Shown here piece after piece: positions 12,701 to 25,295 of a stretch of DNA of 64,000 bases (its first letter is position 1; each line of letters opens with the position of its first letter). This DNA is from Toxonevra muliebris (taxonomy: Eukaryota > Arthropoda > Insecta > Diptera > Pallopteridae): the NCBI GenBank assembly GCA_963691655.1, contig OY829326.1, positions 58,645,776-58,709,775 on the forward strand. Reading direction: 5' to 3'. The translations under genes and the position numbers were made by a program. The notes under the pieces were generated by a model. It searched no databases and was not told where the DNA came from. It was given only the letters and a program-made list of their open reading frames with translations.

Positions 12701-13250
12701 CGTCTGCTTTGTTTTTTGGCGACATTAGTCAAAGATGAACTTGATTGTATTCGACATGGGTTCACTAAAAGTTAATTTACTAATTCAAATATAACTCGAT
12801 TTCAAAAAATTTTTATTTTAATTAAACTAAATTAAGTTACCTGCAATCCTACGTACTTTAATTTTAAAAAAATTACCGCTATCTGGAAAACCCTAACAGG
12901 TGAATTTAAAAATTCGTAAAAAAAAAAGTGCCAAATGGTCACTTTAGGCGCTAGGGGCGGCTTTCAGTTTAGTTGTATTAAAAAACTGGGTATGCCATTC
13001 GCTTTAGCGGCATTTTTTATTTAGGTATGGATATCTGAAAATCTTTTATATGCAAATGGAATGCTTTTTCCATACAAAATCCCAAACCTATTGTAAAACA
13101 TCCTCTAAATTCATTGTTTTCGGAGTAGCGCATCCAGTTTTTGCAAATTTAATTTTTTTTCATTTTAATTGGTTTTTAGCACCATATTTTTATATTCTGT
13201 TTTTCAATCATCAAGGCAATGGACCATGTCATTGATAATAATTGGAAAGA
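9710..13250. other. Non-coding AT-rich stretch
   Basis: I see no gene or clear mobile element. Short CA runs lie near 10040 and 10535, and there are several poly(T) runs. Open frames of 60-76 codons have no recognisable domain. Confidence 0.55.
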
Positions 13251-13254
13251 AAGG

Positions 13255-13900
13255 AGCATCTGTGTATTTAGTGGCAATCAGGTTGTTCTTAAATTCTTGC
13301 TAAATCTTCTTCCCACATCTTAAGTAGTTATGCATTGTAAGTTCAGGCTTGATTGTGTTGGAAAACACTCAGGAGTTTCAGGAAATGAATCCGCTGACCT
13401 TCTGGCCACAAATAGTTCACAAAGTAGTTTCTTGGGCCCAGAACCTGTACTCTCTTTATCGTTTACAGCCATCAAGACCACCATTAATGAGTGGGTCGAC
13501 TTGGCTCACAATCGTAAATGGGAGGAACTGAGGGCCTTTATACAGACAAAGTTGATGTTACCTGTTATCTCGAAGCGTCCAACAGACTTTCTGTTATCAC
13601 TTCACAGAAAGAGCTGTAGGCAGCTGATGGGATTATATACAGGTCACTTCTCTTGGGCCAAACATTTGAATACAATTGACTTGGGAGCTAGTACCTTCTT
13701 TGCTTTCTGTGGTTTGGAGGAAGAATTTGAAGAGATGGCAGACCACTTTCTAGTGTCTGCCCCCTAATGGATCACAGTAAGCATATTTGGCACTGGAGTG
13801 TTGAGAAACGAATACCTAAACTCTCTTTAACACCGCAGGAATTGCTAAGATATATTAATAAATCTGGTGGATTTAAAGAATAGCAAAAGGGAACATAGGA
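13255..13900 (+). pseudogene. LINE RNase H and C-terminal fragment (LOA/I-type)
   Basis: Reading from 13255 gives ICVFSGNQVVLK, the RNase H strand that usually reads FSD. The catalytic Asp is lost, and one stop follows (13318-13323 region). The frame then gives KHSGVSGNESADLLA, the conserved GHSG..GNE.AD.LA block of LINE-encoded RNase H. Downstream come INEWV......W, then LLSLHRKSCRQLMGLYTGHFSWAKHL, then FAFCGLEEE.EEMADHFL. These are the C-terminal TGH..L..HL and CR.C..EEE.AEHFLC segments of I/LOA/R1-group ORF2, with several Cys lost. The open part is 145 codons (13330-13767), and decayed C-terminal wording (GVLRNEYL, DILINL) continues to about 13900. No RT lies upstream, so the copy is 5'-truncated. 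Confidence 0.8.
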
Positions 13901-13904
13901 TGTA

Positions 13905-16900
13905 GTACAATGAACGGAAAACTTGTCTGAGTGTTGTATTCTTGAATACGTTTTTTTTGCAGTTCCAATAAAAAAAAGACTAAATATGACACTTGTCCAC
14001 AATTTCCTGTGGTCTGCAAGACTCCAGTTTCCCTTACTGAAATGATATAATGAAAAATTTTCTTTGATTTTAAATTTTAGATTTTAGCTGTTTTTCAAAC
14101 TTCTTACCAGCCCAGCCTGAGGTTTTAGAAGACGAAAAAGGATCATAAAAGATGAATCAAAACCTGGACTATTCTTTTTTTTTGTAATTCGTTATTTGGG
14201 TTAATTGAATAAATGCTAGAAACTCTCTTATAATACCTTTCTCGTAGAAAGAGAAATGTGACTGTGTCATTTGTATGAAATTTTCCATCAAATTATTACA
14301 GACGTCCACATTATAATTCTACTAAATCCTAGGTTGGAATACTGTAAGTGTTTATATTTCATGTAATTAACATTTCAATGAGCCGCTTTTTTCAATCGTT
14401 GTATTGACGATTGATTAGTTGACCGAAAGGAGGAAACATTCACATTAAAATCATTTGGAATTAGCTTGGATTTAGATTTAAAGATCCAGCGTAGTGGAGA
14501 TTATATTGTGCTTCCAATGGGGACTTCAATGAATTCGCTATTATACACTGCTTTCACGGCTAAACTCATATGGATGACCATTTATTTGTATATCTCCTAC
14601 TTAAAATGATTCAGAAAACCAATCAATAGTTAGCTCCATAAACATAATAAACAGTCTTAGTATTCCTAGATTTTTTAGTTATCTGAAAATTGAACTAGCA
14701 CTTTTCCGCCTTTGTATAAAGCAATAACCACTTGAATCAAACAAAAGGTGAAAGCTAATTAATTTGAATTTATAGCTCTATAACGAAAGCATTCTGAAAT
14801 AAAAATTAACGGTATGATTTTTATCTGATTTCCTAGAAATTTTTTTATAACAGAATTTATTTAATGTACTTGTCGTTTCAGCCTCTACCGGATCCAGATA
14901 TTGTAGAAGTGGAAAAAAAATAGCAATCGTTTCCCAATTTTACAATAAAGTTCAAACCTCTCACTCTTTATTACTATACGATTTGATTAATCAACTTCAT
15001 TTGTGGTTTGTGCAAAAATTCTGCTTTATAAAAATATGTGAAATTCGTTTAATTTTTCTACTTGACTATGCTATTAGTTTCTTAATTAAGTTTCAGACAG
15101 CTTTAAGTGCAAGCACACTTAATTTAATCATAAATTAAATTCAACAAAAACAAAAACCAACACACAAACACATTTAAATCTACGAAATTCTTTATTTTTT
15201 TTTCTATCTACTTGTATGCTTAAGGCTATAAAACTGTGAAAAACTTTTTTGTGTATATGTTTAGAGTTTATCTACCTCAAACTGGCATAATGTCATAATG
15301 TACGGAACAGCGGTGAAGAGTAGAAAAAAGAAAACTTTTTAGCGGTTACTGTGCTGCTTTATTTCTTTCAATGGAGTAATTTTTTGTTTGCTTTTTTTGT
15401 GTGTGAAAATTTGACATTGACAGGCATGTCGCAGCATGACAATGACAATAACAAAACAGAAGAAAAAGAACGCTGCTTCTGGTCTCCAGTTTTTTTTTTT
15501 TTTTTTTCTTTCTTCTGCCACTGCAGCCTTTGTGTTGTAACACAGCGTTCAGCACACAATCAACACACAAATGGTCACTAACCTAGACACAAGTGTGCCC
15601 AGTTTCTCAGTTTGTTGTTGTTGGTCGGTTTTCCCTTTAGGGGTTGTAGTTAGCCTTTTTTGTTTTTTTTTTTTTTGTTGGTCTTACTGTTTGCTATATT
15701 TATACATATTTTTTTGCTGACTATGGCGGTGACCTTCCATTGTCATTTATGTGTCCCTTTTATATATTTTTCCATTTTATTATTTTTCTGGTAAAAGTTT
15801 TTTTTTATTTTGCTGTGCTTTGCCAAACGACAACAACAACCGCAAAAAAATAAGCACTAAACGTAAATATAATTTAGTAAATTACTTTGGCAATTAATAT
15901 CTGTATCGTTGTCATTTTTGTTTTTCTCTCAATCTTCCCAGAACCTAAATACAGTTCTTGTAGAACATTTATCTTTAAATTAACTTTAAATGCCTAAAAG
16001 TATGCCATAAAATTATGATAAATTGTATGTGTTTGTATATTTCTTTTACACTTCATTTTGTTTTTTTTTTTTTTGTGAAAAGCTCGTTTAAATTTTTTGG
16101 TTAATATTTTTATGACTAAAGCACATATTTTTTATTATTTTATTTTTTGTATGGCTACGTGTGTTTCTGCTATCGTGGACATGATCTGTATGACCAAACA
16201 ACTACATATAATACAACAATAACAAGCAGCAATGGAGAATTGCTTTGTAAATAAACCGTAACAACACAAAATCGTAACAACTCAAAATTTGTTATTTGTG
16301 CTGAATTGGCAGCTATTTGTTGTAATTTATGTTTGTTACTGATAAAAATGTAGTGGCTCATTTTTTGTTTGTTTTTTTTTTTTTTCTTTTTTTTTTTTTT
16401 GTGTAGCATAATTTTAGACTTGAAATATTTATATATGAAGATAATATATTTTTATGCGTGAAAGACAAATTTGTAAAGCAGAAAGCTATAGTAAATTTTA
16501 CATTATTAGATGCCTGAAATATTTCAATGAAAACTTAGTAATTAGATGAATGCATTATTTTAGTAATGAATTGTTGAATTATTTTAGTATTGCATTTATC
16601 AATGCCATTTAGTTGATACAGAGATTTAAATAGGAACGGCTTAAATTTTTTGTTCCAATCTAGAAATATGGTCATTGTAACCGAAATAAAATTAATGTCA
16701 GTTCTAATATTTTCAATCGAAACCTCGAAAACGATACACCAGATACTATGATCTAACTAAATCTTTGGTGCCAAAGTCTGAATTTCTAGCGGATCCAGAG
16801 TTTGCGAAAAAGAATTGGGAACTAGGTTTTTTCAAAAGCAAAAATCATATTGCCTGAGATATTAACAGAACAAGAATAGGGTTTATTCTTAAAACTTCTA

Positions 16901-17920
16901 CTCTCGGATTCGTTACTAGTCCAAAATCAATTCAAGTTTATAGTAGACTTCCTTACAAAGTGTAATACACCTTAAATCTAGGTTATCGTAGTCCTTAATC
17001 TTATTCCCGATGCTATAATAAAACAAAAATCTCGACATACTGTCTGTATACAATCTAGTTTTAATGCGATGATTTTAAGGCCAAAGTAACCTGCAATCTA
17101 CAATTTTTTTCATAGATATAACTAATTTTCCCTTTCCATTGAAAGAGTGTAAGAAATCCTTTAGCTTGGCGTTGACCTGGAAGTCTGAACCAACGTCTCA
17201 TGCATTGGCTCACTACTATGATCTTCAACGAGAAACAATTTAAATCAGTTAACTACTGGGCAATGTCTGTCACTGGGTCATTGGTACACTGCTGATTAAG
17301 TACTAACCCGCATGTCTTTCCTTCAGCTGCTGCCCGCACAAAGAGAGTTGTTAAAATAACGAGAACTTTTGGCACAAAGAGCCCGCTGAACGGTTACCAG
17401 CCACAGAAAGGAGAGTTCTACCTTGGCTGCTTTTTTATAGACAGTTCTTCTACTTCTATCGTTTTTTCAGTTTGCCGCAGTCGCGGCTGTAAAGTATTTT
17501 GTTGCTTTGCTGCCATTGGTTATTTCTAGTGGCATGATGTTTGTATATACAAAATTCTTACATTTTTGATCACAGTGGGCAGTTTGATTGCTCTTTTCGC
17601 CGTCGACGTGGCGTAACAATGTCGTTAGGTTTGTGTGTGATGTTGATGGCTGATATGTTGTTGTTGTTCTGCGGGCACAACGTTATTCTGTTGTGCTGTT
17701 ATCCCAGTAGGAAAGTCACCTTTTTAATATCTACAGTGCGGTTTAATTTGATTGGCCCTAAATTGTGCCGGCACAAGCTCAAGAGCCTAGCTAAGTTGTT
17801 CACACTGGCTTAAAGATAGGTCAGCTAAAACAGTTAAACTTGTATAATTAGCGCGTAAAGCGGCACTAGACATTAATTCAAAAAAAAATTAAGAAAAACC
17901 CAAAGCTATGAGAATCCGTA
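13905..17920. other. Non-coding stretch rich in poly(T) runs
   Basis: No gene is recognised. Poly(T) tracts lie near 15490, 15670, 16060 and 16370-16400, with TTG-rich stretches near 15610. Around 17250-17420 there is weak wording that might be a very decayed LINE C-terminus. I could not support it. Confidence 0.5.
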
Positions 17921-17925
17921 AAAAT

Positions 17926-18218
17926 AACTCAAGACCCTTCACCATCGATAGCTAAACTCTAGATTATGTAAAAAACTTTTTCTACCAAGGTAGCATTATA
18001 ACAACAAGCGACAGTGCAATGTGAAACGTAAAAAACAGGCTTGCCAAATCAACATTTCAGCAAGAACCGAAACAGCCCACACTTCGGTACGGCAACAGCA
18101 CGCAATAGCTTCAAGCGTTCATTAGCAAATGCGTTAGACTAATTTCCTGTCCTAATACAATTAACAGCACAGCATTGTGGAGACAAATGGATGAAAAGAC
18201 CATTGGAGATTAAAGTGT
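17926..18218 (+). pseudogene. LINE reverse transcriptase C-terminal fragment
   Basis: In one broken frame this reads DYVKNFFYQGSIITTSDSA, matching the VD.F.YLGS.ITTDG block that follows the RT palm in RTE-like LINEs. It is followed by VKNRLAKSTFQ. After a frame change it reads LQAFISKCVRLI then INSTALWRQM, the typical LQ.FINKCLR.I and LW..T wording. The fragment ends just before a TTAA-flanked element. It belongs to the same general type as the relic at 33.9-34.9 kb. It is dead: short, with stops, and lacking the catalytic domain. Confidence 0.6.
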
Positions 18219-18225
18219 GATCTCT

Positions 18226-18659
18226 TTAAGGGTGTGTGCTGAATTAGAAGGCCCAAAAAATCTTCTTTCTTTTATTTCCCAAATCGATAGATAACTAATG
18301 CGTTTTTTTTTTTAACTAATTTTTTCATTTTTTAAACCCAAGAAAAGTTATAATTTCACGATTTTTTCTGCTTTTTTTTAATTCACCCAGAAGAAAAATA
18401 TATAACAATTAAACATTTTTTTTAGTTATTTTGTTTCACTCAAAAATTACAAACTGGAACTTTCACGCCGACTGAAGAATGCAGCGGCAAGCTGTTCATG
18501 GAATATACTAAATCTGCTGTAATTAATTATTTCACTGTCAAATATGTTTTAAATATATAAAAAAAAATATATTTTAAAGTTCATTCGGTTCATTTGTTTT
18601 TTCCTCTTCTATCACTAAAAAACGCTAGTTTTACGTTCTAATTCAGAATATCCCCTTAA
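18226..18659. mobile_element. TTAA-flanked MITE, 434 bp
   Basis: The target TTAA is present on both sides (18226-18229 and 18656-18659). The ends are inverted repeats: GGGTGTGTGCTGAATTAGAA on the left, and the reverse complement of the right end is GGGGATATTCTGAATTAGAA, 16 of 20 matching. There is no coding capacity. A TTAA target plus TIRs and small size fit a non-autonomous piggyBac-like element. The superfamily is inference, since no transposase is present. Confidence 0.7.
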
Positions 18660-18915
18660 GCAATTTACAAGAAAACGTCGCAGGGACTACACTAAGCCAA
18701 TAGCTGTAAATCTAAGAGTTTTGTAGAAGCTATTTATCTCACAAGCTTGGTAAAGGGGGAGTAGCCCTAGCATTGAACTCATTTTTGACTAATTCGTCAG
18801 CTGTTTTGTCATTATGCTGCAAAGACTGGTAAAAAAAAATGATTTTGTTACGGGAGACAAGTGCTTCCAAAATATCGGAAAACTCCTGGGCAAAGCTTCG
18901 AGAGCTATCTAACTT

Positions 18916-19424
18916 TTAACTCATATCGTCCCAATGTTTGATTAATCGAACAGTAACTTAGAAAATTCGTCAAAAATACGTTTATAAATTTTTCTCAAAA
19001 GTAATAACTGCTTAATATTCCTATATACATTATTTTGCATTGAAATGAGATATTCGCCTAGATAAATTAACAAACTTGATGAGGAAATTATAACTTCACA
19101 GGTCCTTATATATTTTCATAGGCTACAGCTAATGAAACTTTGGTAAAAAAAATATATGGAGAAACAGGAAAAATTCAACAAAAATGCATAGTTTCTGTTT
19201 TTAACTTATAATAACTTTTAAAATACTGTGCTGAATTTTGTTTACACCTGATCACTTTTTTTTTCCTGGGGTAAGCCAAAAACCACTATAGCCCCTAAAA
19301 TTCAGAAATAATTTTTTTTTAGTTTTTTGAATACTAAAATTTCTTATTCAAGTCATATGGTAATTGCGTTTTGAAAATTTTCAAATTGGATCATGTCATC
19401 TAGTACCGGGATAATATGGGTTAA
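18916..19424. mobile_element. Candidate TTAA-flanked MITE, 509 bp
   Basis: TTAA occurs at 18916-18919 and 19421-19424. The left inner end CTCATATCGTCCCAAT and the reverse complement of the right end CCCATATTATCCCGGT match at 11 of 16 bases, sharing CATAT and TCCC. There is no coding. The TIR match is weaker than in the other TTAA elements, so chance is not excluded. Confidence 0.42.
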
Positions 19425-19959
19425 ACATTCCGCGCATTTTAAATACTTTGTGAAGGACGAAACCATATGCCATGCGTGATTGAAAATCTTGCAATTGGGT
19501 CTTAGGATCCTCCGATAATATAAAATTATCGATAAGATTCGTAGTTATATTGTCACATAAAATGAGTACAGTTACTGGCTCTATAATTTTTACATCCTTT
19601 ATTCGACATTCTGTCTCCTAAAAATCGACAAATTCCCTCTTCGCAAAGTTTATTAATTTAAGTTTACTGTTCGAAGAGTCTGATCAATCTTTTGGCTTGA
19701 TAAAAGCTTTGAAGATTATGTCAATACCAATTTGGTATTGTACTTTAGTTTTCCCCATTCCCCTATTATCTCTCTAGCTAAGAACCAGTTTATTACATAA
19801 AAGAGTTCTGGATCAATAACTCAGCTCTGGCTAATTTGTCAGCTATATCTATTTATTTAATTATTTATATACTTATATAATTTTTAGTCTATGAACAAAT
19901 TTAATATTCTTACAGACTAATGGGAAACTTAACTATAAATTAAAGAAAAATAAGAAATT

Positions 19960-21600
19960 AATCATAAGAAGTTTTTAGCAAATTTAAAAAAAAAAACAGT
20001 TTTGTTAGATGAAAAACCAATCTCCACTAAATTTTTTATTCGATTAAATTCAATAAGATCTCTTGCAATAGGAGCATTTAAACCATATAAAGTTTTAATG
20101 AAGCCAATATTAAATGTATCAAAGCTACAAAGAACTCTAATTAGAGTATAGAAATGAATACGCTCAAGAAGAGAGGAGCAATCCACATTACCACAAATTA
20201 TATCAAAAACGAAGGACAAGGAAAGGATAGTTCTCCTATTACTTAATGGTTTTAAAATTTACGAGCATACAACGAAGAAAATGAAGGGCATACCGGATGA
20301 AAACCTTTTGGATTCGTTCCTATCTGCTTATATAACAGCAATGATGTGGTCTTCAAATAAACGATGGATATTCTATCTTAGAACGGACAAAAGCAGTGTA
20401 AAGCAATTTTAAGGTATATGGATTTGAGAAATTAGAACTATTACGTCTGGAAATGATTGAACTAATATGGCTAGAGAAACTGAACTTAGAATCAAAAATG
20501 ACTCCCAAATCTTTGATTTCATTAACCGACTTCAGGTATACATGGGAAAAATGGTAGGATGTTTGTAGGACAGTAAAACGCATAGAATATGTTACGTGAA
20601 AGCATTCACTGATATTTAGGATAAACGATTTTTCCCATACCACAAATGAAGATTGTTTAGATCTACCTGGAGCAATTGTGAATCGAATGAATTTTTGATT
20701 AGAGAATAAACATTTAAATCATCAGCATACAAAAGAAACTTAGCAAACAAAAAGCAACTACTTATATCATTTATAAATAGAATAAAAAACAAAGGACCCA
20801 AGATACTTTCTTGTGGAACTTCAGATGAGGCGGCAAACGGAAGGGAAAGAACATTGTCAACGACGCATCGGCGATTACTTAAGTATGGTTTAATCCATTC
20901 AAGAAAAATGGGGTGAAAACCAAGATATGCTAGTTTTTTTATTAAAATTTTATGAGAAACTCTATCCAAGGTTTTAGAAAAGTCAGTGTAGACTACATCA
21001 GTCTGAAAACCATTTTGAAAACCAGACATGCAGTCTTCTGTGAAAGCAGCAAGATTACACACAGTAGAGCGATTATGCAAATAAGGCGCTTAACTGCGAA
21101 AAAAAGTTTATTTTTGATGACACATTCAAAGAGCTTAGAAATAGTAGAAAGCTCAGAAATTCGCCTGTAATTATTGAAGTCACTCTTAAAAATTGAACTA
21201 ATGAAAGCAATTTTCCAATAAACCACAAAAAAAACCAGATGATAACGATTTATTAAAAATTTGTTTTATTGGATTAACAAGAGAATCACAATTTTTTTTA
21301 TCACTACCTCAGAGAGGCCATCCACGTTGGTTTGTGTTGAGGACTTTAAACTCGCAATACCTTTAATAATATCATCAGTTCTCAGTAATAGGGACCCAAA
21401 GTTTAATGACGAATCTAATTTGCTGGAAAAGTCAACATCTGGGTCATTATCAGAAATAAAATTAGATAAACAAAATTCTGCAAAGAGATTAGCAGCTTCA
21501 ATGGGAGAAGAGGCAGATTTATTTTTAAAAAACAATGCCGAAGGAATACTCGAAAGGGATCATCATCATCGCCTACAATGCCGCAGTCACTAAAAAACCC
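19960..21600 (-). pseudogene. CR1/Jockey-type LINE, degenerate RT to C-terminus
   Basis: On the minus strand a reverse transcriptase is spread over five overlapping frames. Around 21535-21266 lies the pre-RT region (TNVDGLSE, a decayed PGPDGI). Around 21226-20993 is NYRRISELSTISKLFE, a decayed NYRPIS block. At 21080-20616 come VYTDFSKTLDRVSHKIL (motif A), VPQESILGPLFFILFINDI (PQGS changed to PQES) and LLYADDLNVYS, which keeps the catalytic YADD. At 20643-20353 are FHVTYS and EIKDLGVIFDSKFSFS.HI (thumb). At 20219-19962 is the CDSLLERI-like tail with YGLNAPI. Frameshifts and stops show it is inactive. The DFSK..DRV.H wording and the tail fit the CR1/Jockey group, but I cannot settle the clade. 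Confidence 0.85.
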
Positions 21601-21604
21601 TAGT

Positions 21605-24535
21605 GAAGAACAATTTAATAACAGAAGGCTAGTGGTTCCAACACATAGAAATGCTCCTTGACAAGCCTATACATAGTTGATCATAGCCTGACTGTCAGAT
21701 ATGGTGACATTATGAGCTCTGATTAATGGCCCTTGCATAAATCGATTTTTACTAAAGTGGCGAAGATTTCGGGAATATCGTTTATGAAATTTCGTTTACA
21801 AGAAATACCCAAAAATTTGGAAATTAACCAATTTAGTTTTATATGCACACCTTAATTTAAATATTAGTGAATATAACATAGTAACTCTCACTAAAGCACA
21901 CATAAGAATTCATGCATAATCAAATAAATTGTTCTATTTTTCAAATGAATACAAAAAAAAAAAAAAAAAGTTTTTCAATGAAGCAACAATTTTACATTTT
22001 CGTACAATGTCAAAAGATTTTATGTGCACCTCAATTCGCTATTTCCCTTTTCTTTTGCTATAGAAGAAAATCAAACTAAATGCAGTTAGCAACATTTCAA
22101 CATTTTCTACGTGTTTTTGCGACAAATTTCATTACACTTTACGAGAATTTGTGATACACACACACAAAACATTGAGTCACTTGCATTCCAAATACACACA
22201 CATACACATGCGCATAACCACTTACACTCACATATAAACATACATTGCAAACATATTCGATTTTGTTGGTAATAAATTATGCACAAATCGAATAATGTGT
22301 GGTGGCTTTGTATGAATGCATATAAATATATGTATGTGTATATGGAAGTGTGCGAGCGCTGTCGGTTGCCAAGTGAATTAAAGTAGCAGCACTCAACGTG
22401 TGTGTGTGTGTGCGACTGTGTATTAATGTGCAACAGCGCAACTTGCGCGCTTCTCATTGACTACGTGTGAACGTGTTGCATGAATGTAATGGCTTTTTCT
22501 TTTTCTTTTTTTTTATTTATTATTTCTTGGTATTCTTCATCCTTTTAGCTTTTTCTTGTTGTCTTCTACTTGTGCTTGTCTTGCCAATATTTATTTTTTG
22601 TTATTGTTTTGTATGCAATGACATGTTCATTACGTGTTAAGAATATGCAAGTGTCTGTTTGTGTATGTAAAGATTTACGAGTATTGAAGTAGTTTGATTT
22701 ATATTTTGTAAATACCAGAATTCAATATAAAGTAATATGTATTTGAGTGTGTGTCTGTGTGTGAATATAGAGCATGGTGCGTATGAGTATTTATTAATTA
22801 TATTTATTAATAATTATATTATATCGTATTGCACTAGTGCATATTTGTGTCAATTACTAAGAAGAAAAATCAATTAAAATTATAAACTTAATTGCTTGCA
22901 GCTCATAGTTCCACGTTGCTGTTGATGCTGATGCACACACACACACACACAAATATTGAAATAATACTTCAAAGAGAAAACTCATTTCAACTCAACTGCT
23001 TGACATACTAGAAAATTCTTCTTGAAAAAACTTTCTGCAAAATTCGCAGAAATTTTCAATTGCAATTTTACTATTTCCTTTTGCATCCTTTGCATATAAT
23101 TTTTGTTGATGTTTCTGCATCTTTTGCATTTTATGTGTATACACTTTTAATCCATTAATGTCTATGAAGTGTTCAAGGAAAACCAAATCAAACCCCCCCT
23201 CCCCCCTAACTTCCACTGGGGTGCAAGCAACTATGGGCATGGCTGAGTTTTGTAGATGAATGAGTTTGAGCCGTTAACATTGGAATAAGAAAAAGAAGAA
23301 ATATATCTTCTATACATACTATATATCTACCATAAACATAGATACTGCCAGTATGCATATATAGGCATTCAGGCAGGCAGGCAGGCATTCAGGCAAGCAG
23401 GCAGGCAACATATTGATTAAATGGAGATGACAACAATAAATGACATCGTTGACTTAAGTCATTACATCCACTCAAATGCCTTTGCAAAAGTTGTTATGCT
23501 TCTTCAGGCATCTTGTTCTACGGCTGCTGATGTTTCTTATTCTTCTGCTTCTTCATTTTCTTCTTCTTCTCATTTTACTAATACTACTACTACTACTGTT
23601 TCTTCATCTTCTTTGCCTGCAAAGTTTATTGTTTTTGTTCTTGTGTTATTGCCATTGTTGTCATTCTGGTTGAAGTTGTTGTTGTTGTTGTTGTCATATA
23701 TTACATGTGAATATACAAGTAGCTACTCAGCAAGTATATATGCAATCAACTTATGCTCATATGTATGTATGTATGTATGTATGTGTCTGTGTGTTAGGCA
23801 TAAATTTTATTTGAAAGCTAAAATCATTGAGAATTGTTTGTTAAGTAATGATTCAAGTGATTTTATGCTAGTACCTTTTACACAAGAGAAGAGTACGAGG
23901 CGTTATACCGAACGATGGACATGTGTTAAGAGACACTTTGATTTTGTATTCGGAAAGTTAATGAAATTGCTGTGTTTATACATGTGTGTGTGTGTATATA
24001 TTTGAAATGAATTAAATATTTAATAAGTCATTATTGTAGTTAGTATAAGGATAAATGATTTAATTAAATTGATTTTTCATAAATCAAATGCTACTAGATA
24101 TGAATATATCAATTATAATATTAAAATCACACTCTAACAAATAATATATTTATATTAGCAAGAGCATAATCGTAATGGAATATTGAAAGAGGATTTTATG
24201 CTGAATATTTTTGCTGATAAAAGTTAGAGTCCATTTCCAGATCAGAACAGACATGTCACCGCAATCAATGGGTAAGTATATAAACCTCAAGAGCTAGAGG
24301 TTTGATGCCCGAAAAAAGTTAAACATTTTATACATGATCCTGCTGTCCTCGAATCCTGGAGTTCTAGCAAAAAGTTGTTAACAAGTATGTCAAATATATT
24401 CAACTTCCTGCTATTGAAGTTTATTAACTTCCTGTGATTTTTGTTGCAATACCACTGTTAGAGAGTGTTGCTAAAAGCGTTGTAATAAACTAAATGCAAT
24501 TTATAAAATAGTTATTTTTATTAGATATTTTTAAA
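21605..24535. other. Non-coding stretch with microsatellites
   Basis: No gene is recognised. Simple repeats include (GT)n at 22398-22412, (CA)n at 22933-22950, a GCAG/GGCA tract at 23363-23408, and TTCTTC, TACTAC and TTG runs at 23520-23695. There is also (GTAT)n near 23763-23784 and a C-rich run near 23193. The 194-codon open frame at 23421-24005 is low-complexity Ser/Leu translated from these repeats, with no domain. Confidence 0.6.
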
Positions 24536-24539
24536 ACCA

Positions 24540-24640
24540 CCACGGTTGTCTTGTGGCAGCATGCTAGACTCTTATCCCTGGGATCCCGAGTGCCATTCAC
24601 CGGCTAGGGTATGCCTTCCTACCTACCTACGTTTCATAAC
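24540..24640 (+). mobile_element. tRNA-derived SINE-like repeat, family B, copy 1
   Basis: The stretch TTGTGGCAGCATGCTAG, then ACTCTTATCCCTGGGATCCC, then ATTCACCGGCTAGGG resembles the A-box/anticodon/B-box order of a tRNA. It matches the minus-strand copy at 62462-62549 (TTGTGGCAGCGTGCTAG ... TTATC ... GGGTCCCGGGT ... ATTCCCGGTAAGGG). In this copy the B box is damaged (GAGTGCCATTC instead of GGTTCGATTC). It sits about 290 bases left of the hAT-like element. Confidence 0.6.
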
Positions 24641-25067
24641 ACTGTTCCACAAATGCAAACCTTTGAAAACGAGCAGAGACAATACAACTGAATTTAGGGT
24701 AATGGGTGGCCACTGAGCCCGAATCCGTGGTCCGTTTTGCTCTGCTACGTCACAATTTTTTTTTATTAACTTACAAATTTTTAAAATTGAAAAAACAAAA
24801 AATTAAAAATACAGTTTATTTTTTTTCATCAAAACATTTAAAAAAAAAAAATCCAAATCCAAAATTTTTTTGTTGGCTGTTGAACAGTGTAATCAACACA
24901 TTGCTTTTTGTTTATTTAATTGGGGATTAGTGTTGATTCGATACCCACATAGTATCGATACTTTTACTCATTACTTGTATCGAATAAAAGTATCGATGCT
25001 ATCAAAATATCGGAAAAAAGTATCGAATATGTACTTGTATCGAATACTCGTTTAAAGAGACAAATTA

Positions 25068-25150
25068 CTCTTTTTTTAAGTGGTTGTCAAGGAAAACATT
25101 CAGGCCAGAATGGCCCATTGTGATACAATATGGTTGAGCCTACAGTTTAC
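25068..25150 (+). repeat. Interspersed repeat C, copy 1 (inside the hAT-like element)
   Basis: The sequence CTTTTTTTAAGTGGTTGTCA, then GGCCAGAATGGCCCATTGTG, then ATGGTTGAGCCTACAGTTTA matches copies at 32530-32632 and 46853-46955. All three are in the same orientation. It shares the TTTAAGTGG upstream join with the 32.5 kb copy. Confidence 0.75.
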
Positions 25151-25295
25151 ACTACTCAACACGAGTTTTTCGCCTATAAATCATGGTTTTGAGATATTTG
25201 CACTGGAAACACGTGAATCATACAGAAATGACTTTAAATGAAAAGGTTTCAATAAGCATTATGTTCTACATGCATGGCCGGAAATATTTTCTAGA

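Noticed and set aside
13330..13767. A 145-codon open frame as a host gene
   Set aside because: It carries LINE RNase H and C-terminal motifs and continues upstream and downstream in broken form, so it is a retrotransposon relic.
17250..17420. Possible LINE C-terminal fragment
   Set aside because: Only weak TGH-like wording in shifting frames. Not distinguishable from chance.
23421..24005. 194-codon open frame
   Set aside because: Mostly Ser/Leu translated from TTC, TAC and TTG simple repeats, with no domain.
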